In this document: positions 60,028 to 64,000 of the stretch, one piece after another
Numbering within the stretch: the stretch's first letter is position 1
Layout: each line of letters starts with the position of its first letter
Assembly: GCF_027571385.1 (NCBI RefSeq)
Contig: NZ_CP085636.1
Span: 1,736,001 to 1,800,000, forward strand
Origin: Shewanella sp. MTB7
GTDB lineage: Bacteria; Pseudomonadota; Gammaproteobacteria; Enterobacterales; Shewanellaceae
DNA: 64,000 nt
Direction: 5' to 3'
Program-made: the position numbers and the translations under genes
The notes under the pieces: generated by a model
The model's database searches: none
Told to the model about the DNA's origin: nothing
What the model saw: the letters and a program-made list of their open reading frames with translations, nothing else

Positions 60028-61013
60028 GCAAGAAAGATAGCAGTGGTAAGAGCGAGCCTAATTTAGACGACCTACTAGCACAAATGAATAATCCATCATC
60101 AGCGGCTAAGTACGATGTGACTTACTGTGGCATGGTCGCGATTGTAGGTCGCCCTAACGTAGGTAAATCGACACTGTTGAATCATCTGCTTGGTCAGAAG
60201 ATCAGTATTACCTCTAAGAAGCCTCAGACAACTCGTCACCGTATTATGGGGATTCATACTGTTGCAGAGCGTCAGGTGGTGTTTATCGACACGCCTGGCC
60301 TGCACATGGATGAGAAGCGTGCCATTAACCGCTTGATGAATCGTGCTGCGGCCAGTTCGTTAGCGGAAGTCAGCTTGGTTATCTTTGTCGTTGATGGCAT
60401 GACCTGGACTCCTGATGATGACATGGTGCTGCGAAAACTTCAGAGCCGCGATGATGGTCGTAAGACTGTGCTTGCTGTGAACAAGGTCGATAATATCAAA
60501 GATAAAGAGTTGTTGTTTCCTTATCTTGAAGAGCTATCTAAGAAGTTTCCTTTTGATGAAATCTTACCGATTTCAGCGACCAAAGGGACTAACGTGAAAC
60601 GCATCTTAGAGATGTCAATTGCATCTGTGCCAGAATCAGCCCACTTCTTCCCTGAAGATTATGTGACCGATCGCTCGCAGAAGTTTATGGCATCTGAAAT
60701 CGTGCGTGAGAAATTGATGCGTTTTCTTGGTGACGAGCTGCCATACGATTGCACTGTTGAAATTGAACAGTTTAAGATGATGGAAAACGGCGTTTATCAG
60801 ATTAACGCATTAGTGCTGGTTGAGCGTGAAACGCAAAAGCGCATGGTTATCGGCAACAAAGGCGAGCGTATTAAAACGATCAGCTCTGCTGCTCGTAAAG
60901 ATATGGAAGTCATGTTTGATAATAAAGTCTTCCTTGAAATGTGGGTTAAGGTTAAGTCTGGCTGGGCCGATGATGAGCGCGCGCTGCGTAGCTTAGGTTA
61001 TGGCGACGAATAA
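60024..61013 (+). CDS. era: GTPase Era
   Basis: 329 residues, about 25 longer than E. coli Era because of a charged N-terminal extension ([11 protein letters not shown]). GTPase motifs G-R-P-N-V-G-K-S-T near 42, D-T-P-G-L near 89 and N-K-V-D near 152; the KH domain with G-N-K-G-E-R-I-K is near 285. It binds 16S rRNA and assists 30S assembly. Confidence 0.97.
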   Translation: MSKKDSSGKSEPNLDDLLAQMNNPSSAAKYDVTYCGMVAIVGRPNVGKSTLLNHLLGQKISITSKKPQTTRHRIMGIHTVAERQVVFIDTPGLHMDEKRAINRLMNRAAASSLAEVSLVIFVVDGMTWTPDDDMVLRKLQSRDDGRKTVLAVNKVDNIKDKELLFPYLEELSKKFPFDEILPISATKGTNVKRILEMSIASVPESAHFFPEDYVTDRSQKFMASEIVREKLMRFLGDELPYDCTVEIEQFKMMENGVYQINALVLVERETQKRMVIGNKGERIKTISSAARKDMEVMFDNKVFLEMWVKVKSGWADDERALRSLGYGDE

Positions 61014-61045
61014 TAAAGTAAGCATATGAAGCTGCTTACTTTATT
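61012..61045 (+). terminator. Hairpin after era
   Basis: AATAAAGTAAGCA pairs perfectly with TGCTTACTTTATT around an 8-nt loop, overlapping the era stop. No T-run follows, so it may be an RNase III or attenuation hairpin. Confidence 0.55.
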
Positions 61046-61164
61046 GTGACAGCTTCGTTGAGTTTTTAGTCTATAAATACGATAAAAGTATGAGTCGAGC
61101 TCTGAATGATGATCACCGTTTAACGAGTCGGTTATATGATGAGCCTAGTTTTGGAACTGATACC

Positions 61165-61851
61165 ATGCAACGTGGATATGTACTTCATACACGCCCTTTT
61201 ACGGATTCGAGCGTACTGGTCAATATGTTGATCGATGGCTTAGGTCGTGTGGATTGTGTTGCTCGTTTAGGCAGCGGCAAGACCTCGATTAAGAGTATCC
61301 TTCAACCTTTTCAGCCGCTGATTTTTGAACTATCCGGTCGTACGAGTCTCAAGAACCTTATTCAGGTTGAAGCAGGCAGCCCCGCAGTACCTATTCGTGG
61401 TGAAGTGAGTTTTGCTGGCTTTTACCTTAATGAACTCATGGTGCGCTGTATTAGTGTCGATCATGGCGCAGAGCAGCTGTTTTTTGTTTATCATAAAACC
61501 TTAATGGCCATGGCGGCAGGATTTTGTCAAAGTCAACTGCGCTATTTTGAACTGAGTCTGCTTAAAGAAATAGGCTTGATGCCAACCCTCAATGTGGATA
61601 TTTCTCAGGATGCGATAGAGCCTGATTACTTCTATAGACTATTACCCGATCAGGGTTTTGTTAGTGCGCTTGGGCCTAAAACATCACATTATAGCGGCGA
61701 AATGTTATTGGCACTTGAGACTCACTCTCTGCAAGCTGAACACTTCAAGCAAGCGAAACACTTGATGCGGCTGTTACTTGCACCCTGTTTAGGGGATAAA
61801 CCCCTTAAGTCTCGTGCTTTGTTCAAAACAAAATCCCAATACGCAAAATAG
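61165..61851 (+). CDS. recO: DNA repair protein RecO
   Basis: 228 residues from the ATG at 61165 (M-Q-R-G-Y-V-L-H-T-R-P), which aligns with the family start. An in-frame ATG at 61090 would add 25 unsupported residues behind a weak ribosome binding site. N-terminal OB fold (about 1-80), helical body and the typical C-terminal L-G-D-K-P-L-K-S-R-x-L-F. RecO loads RecA with RecR and anneals strands. Confidence 0.93.
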   Translation: MQRGYVLHTRPFTDSSVLVNMLIDGLGRVDCVARLGSGKTSIKSILQPFQPLIFELSGRTSLKNLIQVEAGSPAVPIRGEVSFAGFYLNELMVRCISVDHGAEQLFFVYHKTLMAMAAGFCQSQLRYFELSLLKEIGLMPTLNVDISQDAIEPDYFYRLLPDQGFVSALGPKTSHYSGEMLLALETHSLQAEHFKQAKHLMRLLLAPCLGDKPLKSRALFKTKSQYAK

Positions 61852-61953
61852 GTAAATTGACTAAATCTAATAGGTTAAGCCTTACAGAGACTAGTATTTC
61901 ACCTCTAAATTCGTACAATAGCTGCAAATAATTCTATATCTTAAGGAGATTCC

Positions 61954-62691
61954 ATGAGCCGTATTCTACTAGGTGTTAATATTGATCACATCGCGACATT
62001 ACGTCAGGCCCGTGGGACATCGTATCCGGATCCTGTTCATGCCGCCGCGGTTGCTGAGCATGCCGGCGCTGAAGGTATTACTGTGCATTTGCGTGAAGAT
62101 AGACGTCACATAATAGACAGAGATATCTATATCTTGGCTAAGACAATAAAGACGCGTATGAACTTCGAAATGGCAGTGACCGATGAGATGCTCGACATTG
62201 CCTGTGAAGTTAAACCGACTTACGTCTGCTTAGTGCCAGAAAAACGTGCAGAATTGACGACTGAAGGTGGCTTAGACGTCGCTGGTCAAATGGGAAAAAT
62301 TGCTGCAGCCGTGCAACGTCTCGATGACGAAGGCATTAAAGTCTCACTGTTTATTGATGCTGATAAAGCTCAAATAGATGCTGCCGTTGCAGTGGGGGCT
62401 CCCGTCATTGAAATTCATACTGGCTGCTATGCCGATGCGACTAATGATGCGGATCAAGCTAAAGAGCTGGCTCGTATTACCGAGATGGCAACTTACGCAC
62501 ACGCTAAAGGCTTAGTGGTTAATGCTGGCCACGGGCTCCATTATCACAACGTGAAGCCAATAGCGGCAATTCCAGAGTTGTATGAGCTTAACATTGGTCA
62601 TGCCATCATCGCCCGTGCTGCCATTGATGGTCTGGCGACTGCGGTTAAAGACATGAAGCAGTTAATGGATGAAGGTCGCAGAGGCGAGTAG
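61954..62691 (+). CDS. pdxJ: Pyridoxine 5'-phosphate synthase
   Basis: 245 residues. [15 protein letters not shown] at 6-20, H-L-R-E-D-R-R-H-I near 46 and the C-terminal N-A-G-H-G-L-H-Y near 189 are PdxJ signatures. It condenses aminoacetone phosphate and deoxyxylulose phosphate to pyridoxine phosphate. AAGGAG precedes the ATG. Confidence 0.97.
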   Translation: MSRILLGVNIDHIATLRQARGTSYPDPVHAAAVAEHAGAEGITVHLREDRRHIIDRDIYILAKTIKTRMNFEMAVTDEMLDIACEVKPTYVCLVPEKRAELTTEGGLDVAGQMGKIAAAVQRLDDEGIKVSLFIDADKAQIDAAVAVGAPVIEIHTGCYADATNDADQAKELARITEMATYAHAKGLVVNAGHGLHYHNVKPIAAIPELYELNIGHAIIARAAIDGLATAVKDMKQLMDEGRRGE

Positions 62692-62698
62692 ATATCTC

Positions 62699-62726
62699 AG
62701 TTCCTAGGGCCTAGGTTCTAGGAACT
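62699..62726 (+). terminator. Hairpin between pdxJ and acpS
   Basis: AGTTCCTAG pairs with CTAGGAACT around a 10-nt loop that itself contains CCTAGG. Followed by CTTCATTTCT, so only a weak terminator or attenuator. Confidence 0.45.
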
Positions 62727-62753
62727 CTTCATTTCTCTGCTATAAGGAAATAT

Positions 62754-63152
62754 ATGATTGTTGGTTTAGGTACTGATATTGTTGAGATTAAACGTATCGA
62801 AAACAAGGTTCCGGCAGCAGGAGAATTGGATAGTCTTGCTAAGTGCCGCTTAGCTAAGCGGGTCCTCACTGAGCCTGAAATGACCATCTTTACCGCCTCA
62901 TCTCAACCCGGACGCTACCTTGCTAAGCGCTTTGCTGCTAAAGAAGCTGCCGCCAAAGCCCTCGGCACAGGTATCGGCCGTGGTATCTCGTTTCAACATA
63001 TCGAGATAAGTAACGATGCTAATGGTGCCCCGTTAGTGAGTTTCAGCGGCGGCGCGGCTGAACGACTCGCACTGTTAGGCGGTATGCGTGGCCATATCTC
63101 TATTGCCGATGAGAAGCACTACGCAACTGCAACAGTTATTCTTGAATCATAA
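62754..63152 (+). CDS. acpS: Holo-[acyl-carrier-protein] synthase
   Basis: 132 residues. The N-terminal I-V-G-L-G-T-D-I-V-E motif holds the metal-binding Asp (D8) and A-K-R-F-A-A-K-E-A-A-A-K-A-L near 62 is the second motif. AcpS transfers the phosphopantetheine arm of CoA to acyl carrier protein. TAAGGA precedes the ATG. Confidence 0.96.
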   Translation: MIVGLGTDIVEIKRIENKVPAAGELDSLAKCRLAKRVLTEPEMTIFTASSQPGRYLAKRFAAKEAAAKALGTGIGRGISFQHIEISNDANGAPLVSFSGGAAERLALLGGMRGHISIADEKHYATATVILES

Positions 63153-63435
63153 ATAGTTTGAATCTTAAGGATAAGATTCTATTATCCCTTTAAGTTGTCA
63201 TTTGAGAGTTGATTGAAGGTTGTCCCTTCATTGTTGTTTATCGCCTCCGGCGTGGTATGAGCATTATTTTTTTGAAAAGGTTCTGCGAGACACCGCGAGT
63301 ACAGATCCTGTAGTTATCTTTGATGACATTCTCTTATTTAGCTTCTGGCCGGTTTGACATTTGGTGGTGTGTTTGAAGGCCGTTCCTTCACTGTTATCAA
63401 TCGCTTCGATTTGGCTTGTGATGTTGTACTTTGTT

Positions 63436-63600
63436 TTTGCACTTCTCCGTGGTCTCTGTGTTCCAACAACGTCCCTGTTTAACGGCCAATTCGCTATCCC
63501 TAGCTCTCGCTTATTAGCACATGGCTTTGCCATATTCGCCGTGGTGAATAGTCTTTGTTTGGATTGTTTAACTAAGAGACAAAAGCTTGTTCTCACCACG
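63436..63600 (-). repeat. Dispersed repeat, copy 2 (inverted relative to 22050-22206)
   Basis: Contains, on the minus strand, the near-palindromic GTGGTGAGAAC ... TTCACCAC core, GCGAATATGGC, TAATAAGCGAGAG and CTGGCCGTTAAACAGGGACG followed by GTTGTTG in the same order as copy 1. Confidence 0.7.
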
Positions 63601-63876
63601 GAGCGCTTCACTTCACTTCACGGAGTACACGGAGGTAAAGATGGAGGTAAATCGACTTTGAAGAAGATTACATTCTCTGATTTAGCTTTTGACTGAGCTG
63701 ATATTGGGTGAGTTGTCGAATCTTGTATTTTCGTTGCTGCTTATCGCCTCCAGCTAGGTATGTGCACTATTTCTTTGAGAGGGTTCTGCGAGACGGTGAG
63801 TGAAGCGAAGCTTTAAGTTAACGAACGAGAAGCATGGGTGCTGAACTGGCTTTTAGGTAGGGATATAGTTGCAAGC

Positions 63877-64000
63877 ACATCTGATCTCCATGGTCTTAAG
63901 CGTTCCAGACGCTTTAAAGACATTTCCCATATCCCTATGGGTCAGTGGAGGAAATGCAGAAAAATGTCTGGAACATTTTCTGCCATGTGAGCTCTATCAA
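63877..64000 (+). repeat. Structured dispersed repeat, copy 2 (reaches window edge)
   Basis: Nearly identical to 56141-56220 over its first 80 bases. Its third hairpin, GCAGAAAAATGT / ACATTTTCTGC, uses arms different from copy 1 but still complementary. Confidence 0.75.

Larger units (their letters stand above)
63153..64000. repeat. Gene-free repeat mosaic at the right window edge
   Basis: A hairpin after acpS (GAATCTTA / TAAGATTC, 63160-63179), direct units at 63239-63292 and 63742-63794 sharing TATCGCCTCC and GGTTCTGCGAGAC, an inverted copy of the 22-kb repeat at 63436-63600 and the structured repeat from 63877. Open frames here follow the repeats and have no support. Confidence 0.65.

Noticed and set aside
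63264..63696. Overlapping open frames of 111-115 codons on both strands after acpS
   Set aside because: Both run through repeat DNA, and the product sequence looks like chance translation of the dispersed repeat.

Overview
The window is a chromosomal segment of a gammaproteobacterium, almost certainly a marine Shewanella. The order gltB-yhcC-hptA-oxyR-cyaC-mutH-rppH-ptsP-thyA-nhaA-nhaR-sdhE-nadB-rpoE-rseABC-lepA-lepB-rnc-era-recO-pdxJ-acpS follows the Shewanella core gene order as I remember it, and a free-standing HPt protein (HptA) stands where enterobacteria carry arcB. The sequence leans AT-rich, and the choline/glycine-betaine and Na+/H+ antiporter genes suit a marine organism.

Layout. 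1-8.7 kb: a truncated secreted alkaline phosphatase; an S9D-type peptidase divergent from a membrane-anchored CadC-like regulator with a beta-propeller sensor; anmK and mepM (cell-wall turnover). 8.8-13.4 kb: tyrS; a three-gene overlapping membrane operon (DUF2721, TRIC-like channel, NTF2-like secreted protein); a CbiB-like protein; mtnN. 13.6-16.5 kb: a compact four-gene operon for a TlpA-type thioredoxin, a tiny Cys/Gly-tailed lipoprotein (DUF4266), an outer-membrane barrel (DUF3570) and an ApbE-like FMN transferase. 16.6-23.6 kb: accessory region with an amidohydrolase, a DUF4397 lipoprotein, two small secreted orphans, a MITE-like element, degenerate repeats and a MarR regulator. 23.7-29.7 kb: betI-betB-betA, a short BCCT-type transporter and a TorF-type porin, with a 32-bp palindrome in front of betI. 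30-43 kb: nucleoside hydrolase, gltD/gltB, yhcC, hptA, oxyR, a class III adenylate cyclase, mutH, and a 690-bp AT-rich region with several DnaA-box-like sequences. 43-63 kb: rppH, ptsP, a TSUP permease, thyA, nhaA-(small secreted protein)-nhaR, sdhE-ygfX, nadB, the sigma-E operon behind a clear sigma-E promoter, then lepA-lepB-rnc-era-recO-pdxJ-acpS. The last 850 bp are repeats.

How the genes work together: BetI/BetB/BetA plus transporter and porin form a choline-uptake and osmoprotectant unit. RpoE/RseA/RseB/RseC form the envelope-stress circuit. HptA would relay phosphate to ArcA in the split Arc system of Shewanella, while OxyR and CyaC add peroxide and cAMP signalling. The best candidate for an under-described system is the ApbE/DUF3570/DUF4266/TlpA operon: the barrel carries a D-x-x-T-G-A-S sequence matching the target motif of ApbE flavinylation, and the ApbE itself lacks a signal peptide and a usual metal-site Asp. 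A second candidate is a dispersed, structured repeat (56.14 and 63.88 kb) whose terminal hairpin is kept by different but complementary arms. The lgt gene usually found between ptsP and thyA is absent.
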